Shown piece after piece: positions 8,287 to 18,900 of a stretch of 64,000 nt of DNA. The DNA is from Diplocloster agilis (GTDB lineage Bacteria; Bacillota; Clostridia; Lachnospirales; Lachnospiraceae). The notes under the pieces were generated by a model. That model was not told the DNA's origin. It ran no database searches and saw nothing but the letters and a program-made list of their open reading frames with translations. Where the stretch lies: NCBI RefSeq assembly GCF_019042275.1, contig NZ_JAHQCW010000011.1, positions 1-64,000 on the forward strand, written 5' to 3'. The translations under genes were made by a program, and so were the position numbers. Every line of letters starts with the position of its first letter. Positions within the stretch are counted from its first letter, which is position 1.

Positions 8287-9243
8287 TTACGATGTCACTC
8301 TTCTGACAATATTTACCCACAGTTCTATTTGGATTTTAACATAGTTCGGGATATTTTTCCAATAAAATCGCACTTTCTGCCCTTTCAGGCACATAGAAAG
8401 ACCGTTTTTTATGCCAATCAGATATTCTCTGCCCATTTTTTTAGAGGTAAAAAATGCTGTTTTTACCAGATATCCCAGAATTAGAAGCGGAAGATTCAAT
8501 AACAGCTGAAGTAGAGGCATGTTCTTATAAGCCAGGTAGACACTGTTTCTGGCCGCATAGCGCACCTTGAATTCATTATATCTGGAACCGGTGGTAGCGC
8601 TTCCTATATGATATACGACCGCGTCCGGACAGTAGAGATTGCGGCAGCCCATAATTCGGGCGCGGTAACCGATATCCACGTCCTCCAGATACGCAAAGTG
8701 GGCTTCGTCAAAGAGTCCTATCTGTTCAAACAGCGCTCTTCGGTATATGGCTGCTCCGGCACATGCCGCAAAGATATTTTCCATACGGTTAAATTTGTCC
8801 GCAGCTTTTCCTTTTCCTCTGGCAAAAGCCCAGCCGAGGGCGCAATACAGATTCCCGGCGTCGTCAATCACATCCCTTTGGTGAAAGCAGAGCATTTTCG
8901 CGGCGCAGGAAAATATATCCGCGGACTGTTCGATCCCCTTCAGCAGTTCCGCCGCAAAATCCGGCGCCGCTTCCGTATCGTTGTTAAGCAGGATCACATA
9001 GTCTGTGTCTGACGCCTGGATTCCTTCATTTACCGCACGGCAGAAACCGTAGTTGTCATCCAGTTCGATGAGCCGCGTTTGCGGATAGTTCTCCCGTATA
9101 AAAGTCTGGCTGCCGTCTGTGGAGCCGTTGTCGACAACGATTACATCCAAATCCGGTAGGGTTTGATGGTATACGGCGCGCAGGCAGGTATCCAGATAAT
9201 TTTTTCCGTTGTAGTTTGGTATCACAATCGATACTTTTTTCAT
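8287..9243 (-). CDS. GT2 glycosyltransferase
   Basis: About 318 residues from the chosen ATG at 9243 (MKKVSIVIPNYNGKNY), which has AAAGGCG about 9 bases upstream; a longer frame to 9297 would overlap the upstream gene and adds nothing conserved. GT-A features: VVDNGSTDGS, LNNDTEA as the DxD-like site, and AYLEDVDIGYRARIMG. A C-terminal hydrophobic stretch (about LLQLLLNLPLLILGYLV) suggests membrane association. Similar to rhamnosyltransferase-type GT2 enzymes of wall glycan clusters; donor unknown. Confidence 0.87.
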   Translation of the reverse strand: MKKVSIVIPNYNGKNYLDTCLRAVYHQTLPDLDVIVVDNGSTDGSQTFIRENYPQTRLIELDDNYGFCRAVNEGIQASDTDYVILLNNDTEAAPDFAAELLKGIEQSADIFSCAAKMLCFHQRDVIDDAGNLYCALGWAFARGKGKAADKFNRMENIFAACAGAAIYRRALFEQIGLFDEAHFAYLEDVDIGYRARIMGCRNLYCPDAVVYHIGSATTGSRYNEFKVRYAARNSVYLAYKNMPLLQLLLNLPLLILGYLVKTAFFTSKKMGREYLIGIKNGLSMCLKGQKVRFYWKNIPNYVKIQIELWVNIVRRVTS

Positions 9244-9274
9244 GTTCGTTATTCGCCTTTCTACCTGCTTTGAA

Positions 9275-10747
9275 TCATATATGCTCCATTTCGTCATGTA
9301 TCATACCGCTATGTTTCATTCTGATACAAGCATATGGCGTAAAAATTACGAGATATCCGGCCGCCTTGATTTTCCCGCACAGCCGGTTGATATCCTCCTG
9401 TGTCTTCAGATCCTGCGGACTGATTCCCAGTTGTTTTAAAAGTTCCCTTTTTACGGCAAAGCAATCAAAAGAAACGGAGTCGGCGCATCGCTGTAAGTCC
9501 GCCCGGTGCATATAGCCGGAATAACGCTTTTTCAGTCCCTGGAATTCGGGTTCGTAGGTTCCCTCTTTCGTCCGCCGCAGACCGGCCTGAAAGACCCGGC
9601 CATCCGGGTATAAGGTTTTACCTCCGACGATCCCTACCTCCGGACGCATGCAGTTTGCAGTCAGTTCCTGTTGGATTTCGGTCCGTATTTGCGGTTTTAG
9701 AGATTTTGCATCACGAATATGCATATAGCACTGTTCCGTATGCGAACCGGAGAGCGGAATATATTGGACACGGTAGAATCCCAGATGAGAGGTGTGGGAT
9801 ACTTCGGTTTTTAAGTTTATATCCTTGGATTTATTCTGATCACTTGGTTTACCTGAATTGTTCTGCTTTTGCATTCTTTGCAGATGGCTCTCCAAGGCCC
9901 TCTTTCCCGCTTCGTAAGCATATAGTTTACTCTGGGGATTAGCCGCGGTGGAATCGATATGTGAGCGCCAATGATACAAAATCTTTGGGATATGATATAT
10001 ATTCCGCGCCTGTTCCGAACACCGGAATATAAAATCGTAATCCTGGGCTCCGTCATATTCAGGCCGAAAATGTCCGGCACAGGCAGCCAGATCTTTTTTT
10101 ACCACCAGGAAGTGACAAATATAATTATTGGTGCGTAAAAGTTCCGGGTTGAAATCCGGTTTGAAGTGCGGATTGAAATATTGCTTGAGATCCGCGGATA
10201 CTTTGTCCTCGTCCGAGTAGAGCATGTCAATCGTTGGGTCTGCCTCCACCGCGGCTGCCATTTCGTAAAGCGCATCCGGCGTCAAAATATCATCGTGATC
10301 CAGAAGGGCGATATAATCCCCGTTGGCCATGGCAAAGGCGGCATTCGTATTGCCGGAAATTCCTTTGTTCTCAGCCAGGCGCTGATACCGGATGCGGGAA
10401 TCGCGATATTCTTTCAGAATATCCGAAACGCTGTCGTCCGGACTGCCGTCGGCGATACAAAGCTCCAATTGCGGATAGGTCTGGTCCAGCACAGAATCTA
10501 CCATCTGCCTTAGGAATACAGGATTCGTCCGGTAGGTGGGGACAATAATGCTGAATGTGATTGGGTTTGTAAATTTGTATTGCCGTTGTATTTTTAATTG
10601 TTCCGGGGTTGGCAGATGCTTTGCCAGCCAGACCTGGTAGCCGCGTTCTGATGATTGCTGGGATATCTGTTCAGATGCTTTTGCTACGGCCGCAGCTAAA
10701 CCATTGCGTTTGAAGTAGTACCAGGTTTTTTTGATATTTTGGATCAT
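9275..10747 (-). CDS. GT2 glycosyltransferase, long form
   Basis: 490 residues. An N-terminal helical region of about 65 residues leads into a GT-A domain with FSIIVPTYRTNPVFLRQM, CIADGSPDDSV, ISGNTNAAF and LLDHDDILTPDALYE (DxD site near 150), then DEDKVS and HFKPDFNPELL. The C-terminal part (GIVGGKTLYPDGRVFQAG) looks like the start of a second GT2 domain that is shortened compared with the two-domain proteins at 11852 and 21248. ATG 10747 has GAGGA 7 bases upstream. Confidence 0.87.
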   Translation of the reverse strand: MIQNIKKTWYYFKRNGLAAAVAKASEQISQQSSERGYQVWLAKHLPTPEQLKIQRQYKFTNPITFSIIVPTYRTNPVFLRQMVDSVLDQTYPQLELCIADGSPDDSVSDILKEYRDSRIRYQRLAENKGISGNTNAAFAMANGDYIALLDHDDILTPDALYEMAAAVEADPTIDMLYSDEDKVSADLKQYFNPHFKPDFNPELLRTNNYICHFLVVKKDLAACAGHFRPEYDGAQDYDFIFRCSEQARNIYHIPKILYHWRSHIDSTAANPQSKLYAYEAGKRALESHLQRMQKQNNSGKPSDQNKSKDINLKTEVSHTSHLGFYRVQYIPLSGSHTEQCYMHIRDAKSLKPQIRTEIQQELTANCMRPEVGIVGGKTLYPDGRVFQAGLRRTKEGTYEPEFQGLKKRYSGYMHRADLQRCADSVSFDCFAVKRELLKQLGISPQDLKTQEDINRLCGKIKAAGYLVIFTPYACIRMKHSGMIHDEMEHI

Positions 10748-10814
10748 TGGGTGTTCCTCATATTTGATAATATCTTTCCTTATGTGATGTTGGATGCTGT
10801 TTGATTATAAAAGC

Positions 10815-11210
10815 TTATCCTTTTGTATGGTCTTCAATAAACAATTTTCTCGTTATAAAATTGTAGATCATGACGACAGCTGTCGCAACAATTTTTGCCA
10901 ACATATAGAATATAGCTAGTATATCCACCTGAATATACATCAGAAGCTGATTAAGTCCCAAACCAATAACACTAAGAAATACAAATATAATAAATTCCTT
11001 CGTTTTGTTAGCATCCTTCTTAGGCTTAAAAACAATGGTGATGCTGAGTATATAGTTTACAATAACCGATATAGTAAAGGATATACCACTTGAAACCAAA
11101 TAATTTATACCTGCAAGTTCGGTCAATGCTATCATAATTGCATAGTCGATCAAGAATGCGATAGCGCCTACTATTCCAAAACGAATTAATTGGGTGAATA
11201 ACTTTTTCAT
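10815..11210 (-). CDS. GtrA-like membrane protein
   Basis: 131 residues with four predicted membrane helices and the GtrA pattern FGIVGAIAFLIDYAIM at the N-terminus. GtrA proteins are thought to help flip polyprenyl-phosphate sugars or assist GtrB-type glycosyltransferases; two GtrB/DPM-like genes occur at 32818 and 46684. ATG 11210 has AAGGAG 8 bases upstream. It is more AT-rich than the GT2 gene at 9275 and is preceded by a long non-coding stretch. Confidence 0.88.
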   Translation of the reverse strand: MKKLFTQLIRFGIVGAIAFLIDYAIMIALTELAGINYLVSSGISFTISVIVNYILSITIVFKPKKDANKTKEFIIFVFLSVIGLGLNQLLMYIQVDILAIFYMLAKIVATAVVMIYNFITRKLFIEDHTKG

Positions 11211-11246
11211 TTGCTTACTCCTTGCCAGTATCTACATTACATTGAT

Positions 11247-11252
11247 ATTATA
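11247..11252 (-). promoter_or_regulatory. Possible -10 box for the gtrA-like gene
   Basis: A perfect minus-strand TATAAT lies about 37 bases upstream of the GtrA-like ATG. No good -35 is visible at normal spacing, so this is only a candidate in an AT-rich region. Confidence 0.35.
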
Positions 11253-11356
11253 ATTTAAACTTTGAAAATAGTATATGGGCTACTTTTTATGCTGACAGTT
11301 ATAATTATATTTCATTTATTTTATATTCCTACTAATACTATCTGTCTCATAAAAAT

Positions 11357-11382
11357 TTCCCTGCCTTTATATTGGCAAGGAA
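11357..11382. terminator. Imperfect hairpin, possible terminator
   Basis: TTCCCTGCC and GGCAAGGAA pair with one mismatch around an 8-base loop. On the minus strand ATTTTTATG follows, and on the plus strand GTTTTAC follows, so it could act in either direction. It lies about 470 bases beyond the two-domain GT2 gene. Confidence 0.4.
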
Positions 11383-11781
11383 GTTTTACTTACCCTATAT
11401 TCATTTATTGATAGTATAAATTTGTGTACTAGGCTTAACAATAAATTTAGATACCTTATTTGGGTTCCAGTATAGCATTCCTTTTAAATAATTTCAATAG
11501 TTGGCTTTTCTATAGTAATACTTAAAGTGTTTAGTAAAGTGTTCCAAGTAGTTATGATGGCGTATCCCAAAAGCTTTGATTAACTTTACATAAATTTCAC
11601 GTACTGTTTATATTTAAATACAGGGGCTATGTTTTATCTCGTCCTACTATATAGCTTACTACGCTTAACAGACCATATAATTTCCGACAAGATATGCTGA
11701 CACTATAGTATGTATACCTTCATAGATGGGATTTACACACTAAGTATTATATCTTTAATCCTGCGAACTTTAAAGGAAAAT

Positions 11782-11820
11782 ATAATCCCCCAACTTTCAA
11801 TTAAGAAATCGGGGAATTAT
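11782..11820 (-). terminator. Possible terminator after the two-domain GT2 gene
   Basis: ATAATCCCC and GGGGAATTAT can pair with one bulged base around a loop of about 20 bases. It begins 32 bases beyond the stop at 11852. The minus-strand tail ATATTTTCC is only weakly T-rich, so efficiency is doubtful. Confidence 0.4.
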
Positions 11821-11851
11821 TTCATTGCTATGATACATTTCTATCTTTGCT

Positions 11852-13825
11852 CTATTCTAATTTTAGTGAATAATCCGAGTAATCCAGACTGAAATTCTTA
11901 TTATAATAGGGATCGCCCGCTTCCAGTTCCTGTTTCCATCTCTCCCTGAATCTGGCGGTTTCTTCATTATATCTCTCTGCTTTGGCCTTGTCATCTTCCA
12001 GGCCTCTGGATTTTGATTCATAGTGATATAGCTCCGCAAAAGGCGTGAATACATTTAAATAACCTTTTTTACGGATTTTAAGACAGAAATCTACATCATT
12101 TAAAGCAACTGCAAAAGATTCGTCCAAGCCGCCCACTTCATCATAGATACTCCTGCTCACCAATAAACATGCGCCCGTTACCGCAGTTACATTTTGGGCA
12201 TAGCAAAGTCTTCCCATATAGCCAAGATTTTGTTTCGGCTCTTTGTAATGAGTATGACCGGCCGCCCGGTGGGCTCCCAGACCGATTACAATCCCGGCGT
12301 GCTGTATGGTATTGTCCGAATAATACAGTTTACAACCAACCGCTCCAACATCCGGACGCTGCGCATACATCAGTAATTCTTCGATCCACTCTCTGGTGAT
12401 TACTTTAACATCATTATTCAGGAATAACAAATACTCTCCTTTGGCAAATGAGGCTCCAAAATTGTTAATCGCGGAATAGTTAAATTCTCCATTATAGGTA
12501 ACGACCTGGATTTGAGGATGCTTTTTGATCACCTCATAATAATCGAATATTTCTGATTCCGTGCTGTTATTCTCTATTACAATGATTTCAAAGTTCTGAT
12601 AGGTGGATTTATTTAGGATCGAGTCGATACACCGTGATAAATCTTCTTTATGATCTTTATTTGGTATCAATATTGAGATCAACGGTTCCGCTGTCAACTT
12701 ATATTTCAACCTGAATATCGTCGGGAATGCCCTGGTGCTTTCAATCTTAGCCTCCAGGCCGCATTGCTTCAGATGATCCTGTACAGCCCGCTTAGCCGCA
12801 TCTATTGCGTATGTTTTTGCATTGATGTCGGAAGCTACGGAATTTTTGTGCGAACGCCAGTAATAGAGTATTTTCGGTATATGCTGCACATTTTTTGCAG
12901 CAGTTGTCAGCCGCAGAATCAGGTCATGGTCCTGACTGCCGTCATAAGCGCTGCGGAACAATCCGGTTTTGTCCAATAGCTTCGCATCAAACACAGAGAA
13001 ATGACATATATAATTGTTCGCACGAAGCGTATCAATCGAATAATCCGGTTTAAAATGAAGAACTATCATGTTATTGATATTTTTCCCCTCAAACGTAGCT
13101 TCGTCCGTATAAACGTAGTCTGCATTTTTTTCACAAATGACCTTTACCGCTTCATATAATACGGAGGGGTGTAGTATATCATCATGATCGAAAAGGCCGA
13201 TAAAGTTCCCTGTGGCTAATTCCAGACATATGTTGGTATTGCCGGAGATACCTAGATTTTCTGTAATTTTTTTATATTTGATTCTGGAATCCTTTTGATA
13301 CTCCCGGCAGATTTCACCCACATATTTATGTGCATCGTCACTGCCGTCTGCAAGACATAATTCCCAATTTTGATAAGTCTGCCAAATGACAGAGTCGATC
13401 ATTTCACGCAGAAAATTTTCAGGAGTGTTATATAAGGGAACTAATATGCTTATTTTGATGTCCCTGGAGAACTTCTCATTTTGCTGCCGCTGGGCTTCTT
13501 CGGGATTGGGAAAACTTTTTGTACCGTGGATACGGGATGCCGCTTTCTTTTCCCGCATTTTGCTGCGTATTTTGCGCAAAATCCCCCTTACATTTCCATA
13601 ACGGCGCAGGCGGTCACGGGTGCGTTCATATACATGCAGAGCACCTCGAAAGGGCTTGGAAAGCTTCCACACAAAACTGCTTTTTATGCGGTCGAGATGA
13701 AATTTAAGCTCTTCTATTTCTTTTTCGGATTCTTCCAGCTGAGATTCTAAATCTTCTACTTTTTTTTGTTCTGATTCGTAGAGAGATTTATAGTAGTAAC
13801 TTAAATCGGTCTTCGTTTCGTTCAT
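11852..13825 (-). CDS. Two-domain GT2 glycosyltransferase with N-terminal coiled coil
   Basis: 657 residues. Residues 1-50 are a heptad-rich coiled coil (YESEQKKVEDLESQLEESEK), then a basic linker. GT-A domain 1 (about 105-340) has ISILVPLYNTPENF, CLADGSDDAH and LFDHDDILHPS. GT-A domain 2 (about 380-620) has ISILIPNKDHKEDL, VIENNSTESE, LFLNNDVKV and ALNDVDFCLKIRKKGY. Both domains keep DxD-like sites, so the protein could add two different sugars in turn or act processively. ATG 13825 has AAGGGTG 6 bases upstream. It is a clear paralogue of the protein at 21248. Confidence 0.9.
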   Translation of the reverse strand: MNETKTDLSYYYKSLYESEQKKVEDLESQLEESEKEIEELKFHLDRIKSSFVWKLSKPFRGALHVYERTRDRLRRYGNVRGILRKIRSKMREKKAASRIHGTKSFPNPEEAQRQQNEKFSRDIKISILVPLYNTPENFLREMIDSVIWQTYQNWELCLADGSDDAHKYVGEICREYQKDSRIKYKKITENLGISGNTNICLELATGNFIGLFDHDDILHPSVLYEAVKVICEKNADYVYTDEATFEGKNINNMIVLHFKPDYSIDTLRANNYICHFSVFDAKLLDKTGLFRSAYDGSQDHDLILRLTTAAKNVQHIPKILYYWRSHKNSVASDINAKTYAIDAAKRAVQDHLKQCGLEAKIESTRAFPTIFRLKYKLTAEPLISILIPNKDHKEDLSRCIDSILNKSTYQNFEIIVIENNSTESEIFDYYEVIKKHPQIQVVTYNGEFNYSAINNFGASFAKGEYLLFLNNDVKVITREWIEELLMYAQRPDVGAVGCKLYYSDNTIQHAGIVIGLGAHRAAGHTHYKEPKQNLGYMGRLCYAQNVTAVTGACLLVSRSIYDEVGGLDESFAVALNDVDFCLKIRKKGYLNVFTPFAELYHYESKSRGLEDDKAKAERYNEETARFRERWKQELEAGDPYYNKNFSLDYSDYSLKLE

Positions 13826-13836
13826 AAGTTCACCCT

Positions 13837-15873
13837 TTATTTTACTAAAATCTGATTATTAGATGCTATAAATCGTTTTCTTTTATTTAATTTATCAGTA
13901 TAAAGTATGCCTATATTATACTTAATATCTTTTTGTATTAGCTCTCTAGGAATTTTGCATATGAATCCACTTAATCCTATATTTTTTTCGGCCTTATATA
14001 AGTCAACTATATCATTTCTATATTTAAAATATACAGAAGCAATTAGTGCCGTATTAAAATTAGGTTCTTTTCTCAATATTATTTGCTTTTTATAAAATGA
14101 ATTATCATGACTTTTTAAAAAGCTCCACCCCTCAATATATATCAATTCTTTATTATCAATTACTTTTTCAATATATAAGTTAATAGAATCATCAATCCAC
14201 TGATTTTTAATTACTAGATTACTTTTACGGATATTATTTGTCTTATTCAAGTCATAGTCTTGACAGTAATCTGGATCAAAGCCAGCCTTGCTTTGAACAA
14301 TATTCTCACTTAACAGCGGATCGTGATTTAAAAAATCTTTATGATTCTGAAATAATAGATTTTTCTCTATTTTAAGTTGCTCTAGTTTTTGATTATTATC
14401 ATTATCCAAACCTCTGCTTATAGATTCACAATGAATTAGTTCAACGTCGTTTCTCACAACATTAAAATAACCTTTTTTATATAAACGCCAACCTAAATCA
14501 ACATCATTATAACGTATTTTTAATTTTTCATCAAATCCGCCAATATTAATAAATTTCTCCTTTTCTATAACTAAACAGGCTCCCGTCACCGCTATATAAT
14601 TGTACAAAAGATGATTACGGCCAAAACACCAATCTTTATCATCCCGAAACATTGCCAATTTATGAATTGGACCATTTAATCCATTAGTTATACCTATATG
14701 CTGTATATGTTCTTTGTCTGGATATAATAATTTAGCACCTACAGCCCCTGTCCACGGCCGTTTCGCCTGTCCTATTAATATATTTAACCAATTATATTGT
14801 ACGACTTCTATATCGTCGTTAAGAAATAAAATAAAATTCCCTTGGGATTTTTTTACACCATAATTACACATTTTTGAAAAATTAAATTCCATAGGTTCAT
14901 AATAATACTTAAAATTAAATGCTAACGATAAGTCTTCTATTTCTTTTCTACACGACTTATTACTTCCGTTATCAACAACTATTATTTCATATTTTAAGTC
15001 TTTAGTATACTTTAAGATCGATAATATACATACTTTTAAAATTGACGCGTTATCTTTGGACGGAATAATGATAGAAACCATATCATTTATATTATGCTCA
15101 TATATTGGAAGATAACATTTAGTATTTGTTTCTAACTGTAACAAACATTTTTGATTTATATCATGATTTAAAAATCTATATTTAGCATTTGCTATTTCAA
15201 AAATGCAATTTTCGTTCAATAAATTCGATAAATCACTATAGTGATATAATATTTTTTCTACTCTATTTATAATCGGTTTATGCCATACTAAACTTAATAA
15301 TAGTTGATAAATGTCAGCCCTACTCTTAATCGTATAAGTATTAAAATATTTTTTTATAAAATCTGTTTTTATAATTATACATGATCCAAAATACATATAT
15401 GAAATTAGTGTGTCTATCGACCATTCAGGTTTAAAAAATGGGTTTTTATATTTTATTAACTCTTTTTTACTTGATATCTCATCTTCATTAGTATATATGA
15501 TTTGGGAATCTTTATGTTTACTTATATATTTACTTATTACTCTTTTAAATTCTTTACTTATTTTCCCATTTTTATTTACAAAAACAATATAATCACTATT
15601 AATAATATCAAAATCTATTATTCTATTATTATCCTCATTTTCTTTATTATCATAGTATATAAATTCATATTTAAATTTATTATAAAACAAATTATACCTT
15701 TCTATTTTACTTTTTTGTAATAACCAACCCAAATATTCATTTTTTTTCTTACTTTCTTCATAAATATATATTAGATTGCATATTTTTTTTAGTAATGACT
15801 TTTCCTGCTTTAACAAGTTTATTAACACTAGTATATTACAATATCTGAACCATTGTATAAACATTTTCTTCAC
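13837..15873 (-). CDS. GT2 glycosyltransferase with degenerate first domain
   Basis: 678 residues, extremely AT-rich. The first third keeps a recognisable GT2 tail (YTNEDEISSKKELIKYKN, then FFKPEWSIDTLISYMYFG) but has lost the usual N-terminal nucleotide-binding start. A complete GT-A domain follows at about 265-510 with VSIIIPSKDNASIL, VVDNGSNKSC, LFLNDDIEV and RYNDVDLGWRLYKKGY. The last 120 residues form a separate, probably beta-rich domain (IYIEGWSFLKSHDN). The start is GTG 15873 or ATG three codons later; the ribosome site is weak either way. The gene is 11 bases from the two-domain GT2 gene. Confidence 0.83.
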   Translation of the reverse strand: MKKMFIQWFRYCNILVLINLLKQEKSLLKKICNLIYIYEESKKKNEYLGWLLQKSKIERYNLFYNKFKYEFIYYDNKENEDNNRIIDFDIINSDYIVFVNKNGKISKEFKRVISKYISKHKDSQIIYTNEDEISSKKELIKYKNPFFKPEWSIDTLISYMYFGSCIIIKTDFIKKYFNTYTIKSRADIYQLLLSLVWHKPIINRVEKILYHYSDLSNLLNENCIFEIANAKYRFLNHDINQKCLLQLETNTKCYLPIYEHNINDMVSIIIPSKDNASILKVCILSILKYTKDLKYEIIVVDNGSNKSCRKEIEDLSLAFNFKYYYEPMEFNFSKMCNYGVKKSQGNFILFLNDDIEVVQYNWLNILIGQAKRPWTGAVGAKLLYPDKEHIQHIGITNGLNGPIHKLAMFRDDKDWCFGRNHLLYNYIAVTGACLVIEKEKFINIGGFDEKLKIRYNDVDLGWRLYKKGYFNVVRNDVELIHCESISRGLDNDNNQKLEQLKIEKNLLFQNHKDFLNHDPLLSENIVQSKAGFDPDYCQDYDLNKTNNIRKSNLVIKNQWIDDSINLYIEKVIDNKELIYIEGWSFLKSHDNSFYKKQIILRKEPNFNTALIASVYFKYRNDIVDLYKAEKNIGLSGFICKIPRELIQKDIKYNIGILYTDKLNKRKRFIASNNQILVK

Positions 15874-15890
15874 TCTTTCTTTATATGCTA

Positions 15891-15925
15891 AAAAGAAGTT
15901 ACACTTTTATTTTGTAACTTCTTTT
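15891..15925 (-). terminator. Strong intrinsic terminator after the muramidase gene
   Basis: A perfect 13-bp stem, AAAAGAAGTTACA with TGTAACTTCTTTT, around a 9-base loop. On the minus strand it ends in five T residues, 9 bases beyond the stop at 15934. It separates the muramidase transcript from the GT2 genes downstream, which would then need their own promoter or read-through. Confidence 0.85.
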
Positions 15926-15933
15926 ACATATCA

Positions 15934-18900
15934 TCAATAGTTAAAATAGCTATAATTCAGATCGACCCTACCATTTATCCCCGGTACACTGCCACTGCTC
16001 GTGTACTGCCACATGGTATAATTTAAATTAAAATTTGGTTTTGAAACGCCATAGTGGGCAACCCATATATCAATACCTGAATTTATTATTTGTTGTGTAT
16101 CAATATAATAATTTAACATATTAGCATTTGAATATAACATAGGTTTATATCCGGCATTTTTGATTGTCTTACAAAATGCAATTACCATAGCTGTATTTTC
16201 TTCTTTTAGCTCTGCTTTCTTTCGACTGCTTTCCTCAAAATCAAAAGCTATTGGATACTCAAAACTACCATAAGGCCTTATAATAGATAAACAATAATTA
16301 GCTTCCGCAATTGCACGCGATACCGAGTCGGCATAACTGTAATGATAAGCTCCAACTTTTAAACCGTTACTCTTTGCTTGTACGACATTAAAACTGAAAT
16401 ACGGATCCTCTTGCCCTTGGTCTTTTCCATATCCGGTTCTAATCATTGCAAAATCTATACCGCTGTTTTTAACATTTCTCCAGTTGATCCCTTCCTGGTG
16501 TCTAGAGACGTCTATTCCTTTAAAAGCCAGATTATTTTTATATTCTTGTGACACAGATACACTTGTTTCAATACATGCAACATTCGTCTTAACCCCTCGG
16601 AGATCAGTTGCATAGAAATGAACAGAATATAAACCTTCGTTATAATAATGATATGAAGAATCTAAATATACTATCCAATCATCCCCACTTTTCGTAGCAG
16701 AATACCATCTCAGGTCATCTTGCCCATTTATATTACTCCAGATAGCGACTTGAACATTTACAATACCAGCTGGTGATATAGGATTGTTGATTTTTATTCC
16801 TACCCTACCTTTATAAGTATCATTATCATATACCCAAATTTTGCTGGAATTAATTCCATTTATTAATATAGTTCCTGTCCGGATACACTTCATTCTTCCA
16901 TCTGAATATTGCAAATAAGCATGTACGTTATAAATACCGGTATCATTTTTATGGTTTATAATAGAAAATGTCTGTTCCCAAGAATTATTACTAATTTTAT
17001 TGGCGGTATACCATTTCAAATCATCCTGTCCATTGTTATTACTCCAAACAGCATATTTAATAGCAGTAACACTGTTTCCAAATCTAACATTTTCTATTCT
17101 TGCTGAAAACTGCGATTGAGGACTATTCGCCCAAAGTGATAACTTTATATCTTCTGAATTTGAAAATACATTTATTCTAGTTGTTGATACGCATTTTGTA
17201 ACTCCTCTTGTATCTGTCACATATATATGTATTTGATAAGGGCCATTAGTATATCCATGATTTCCACTATCAACATCAATATAATAGGCGTTTCCACTCT
17301 TTTTCAAATTATACCATATCAAATCATCTTGTCCAAACGCTTCACTCCATACTGCTGCTCTAATATTTGACACTTGTGCCGGAGTTTTAACTCCATCAAC
17401 CCAAATTTGAAAAGTACCAGAGTTATTATCTTGATTCTTAATCTTTATGTCATTACTCGAAACCCCTTGTATATTGATATTACCTGTTTTTAATAAAGTT
17501 GAATTTCCTTTTGTATCTAGTGTATAAACATGAATATTATATTTACCAGTATCATTCTTGTGATTAATAATCGATATAACACTTTCCCACGTTGATGTCC
17601 CGACCTTTGTAGCAGTGTACCATCTAAGATCATCTTGATTGTTTATATCGCTCCACACCGCAAAACGAATAGCCTTAATATTTTCAGGTAATCTAGCGTC
17701 ACTTAATTTAACAGAGAATTGACTGCCTACACTATTTGCCCAAATATCTAACTTTAATCCTTCTAATGTCGAGTTGACTATAATTCTTTTAGTATTTATA
17801 CATTTGGTTACACCCCTTGTATCAGTTACATATAAATGAATTTGATATGGACCGTTAACATATCCATGGTTCCCAATATCAATATTGGCTAACCATGAAT
17901 CCACGTTCTTCTTTAGATTATACCATCTCAAATCATCCTGTCCATTCTCTTCACTCCAAATTGCAACACGAGCATTTGATATGTCTGCAGGAGTTTCAAT
18001 TCCATTTACCCATACTTGGAATGTTCCTTTATTATTATCCTGATTTTTAATTTCGAGCTTATTACTTGTAATACCTTTTATATTTACAGTACCTACTTGT
18101 AGTAATTTAGAATTACCTTTAACATCTAATGTATAGGCATGTACATTATATTTTCCTGTATCATTATTATGATTAACTATTGAAATTACACTTTCCCAAG
18201 TGGATACTCCCGTCTTATTCGAAGTATACCATCTCAAGTCATCTTGTCCATTTACATCACTCCAAACTGCGAAACGAACAGCCTTTACATTCTTATCTAA
18301 TCTTGCATTACTAAGTCTTACAGAAAATTGACTATGCACACTATTAGCCCAAATATCTAACTTACCATTATCTAAAGTAGAATAAACCTTGACTTGCTTC
18401 GTATCTGTACATTTCGTAACCCCACGCGAATCAGTTATATATAAATGTATTTGATATGCACCATTTACATATCCATGATTTCCAATATTTATATCCGCTA
18501 ACCATGAATCGCCTTTTTTCTCCATGGTATACCATATTAGATCATCCTGACCATTTTCCTCACTCCATACCGCCACACGCACTATCTTTACATCAGCAGG
18601 TGTCATTATATTGCTAACACTTGCCTGAAAAGTACCTGCTATATTATCTTGATTAATAACCTCAATCCTATCAGATACTATACTATTTATATTAATTTCA
18701 GTAGTTGTTAATAATTGTGCATCACCCTTAGTATCAATTTGAAATGCGTGAATATTATATCTACCGGTATCATACTGATGGTCCGAAATATTGACTGATG
18801 CTTCCCAATAACCATCCTGATTTTTAAGAGCATTATACCATTTTAAATCATCTTGACCATTGTATTCGCTCCATACAGCAAACCTTATACCATTAAAATC

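Larger units (their letters stand above)
11211..11851. other. 641-base intergenic region, AT-rich
   Basis: No supported gene. It contains two hairpins, the -10 candidate at 11247-11252 and otherwise unremarkable AT-rich sequence. A 60-codon plus-strand frame at 11710-11892 runs into the 3' end of the neighbouring GT2 gene and has no family resemblance. The length is unusual for this tightly packed locus and may mark a recombination junction or deleted gene. Confidence 0.6.

Noticed and set aside
11211-11851. Degenerate insertion sequence at the edge of the AT-rich block
   Set aside because: No transposase fragment, no terminal inverted repeats and no target-site duplication could be seen.
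11710-11892. Short plus-strand gene in the long intergenic region
   Set aside because: 60 codons, no ribosome site of note, AT-rich, and its end lies inside the convergent GT2 gene.
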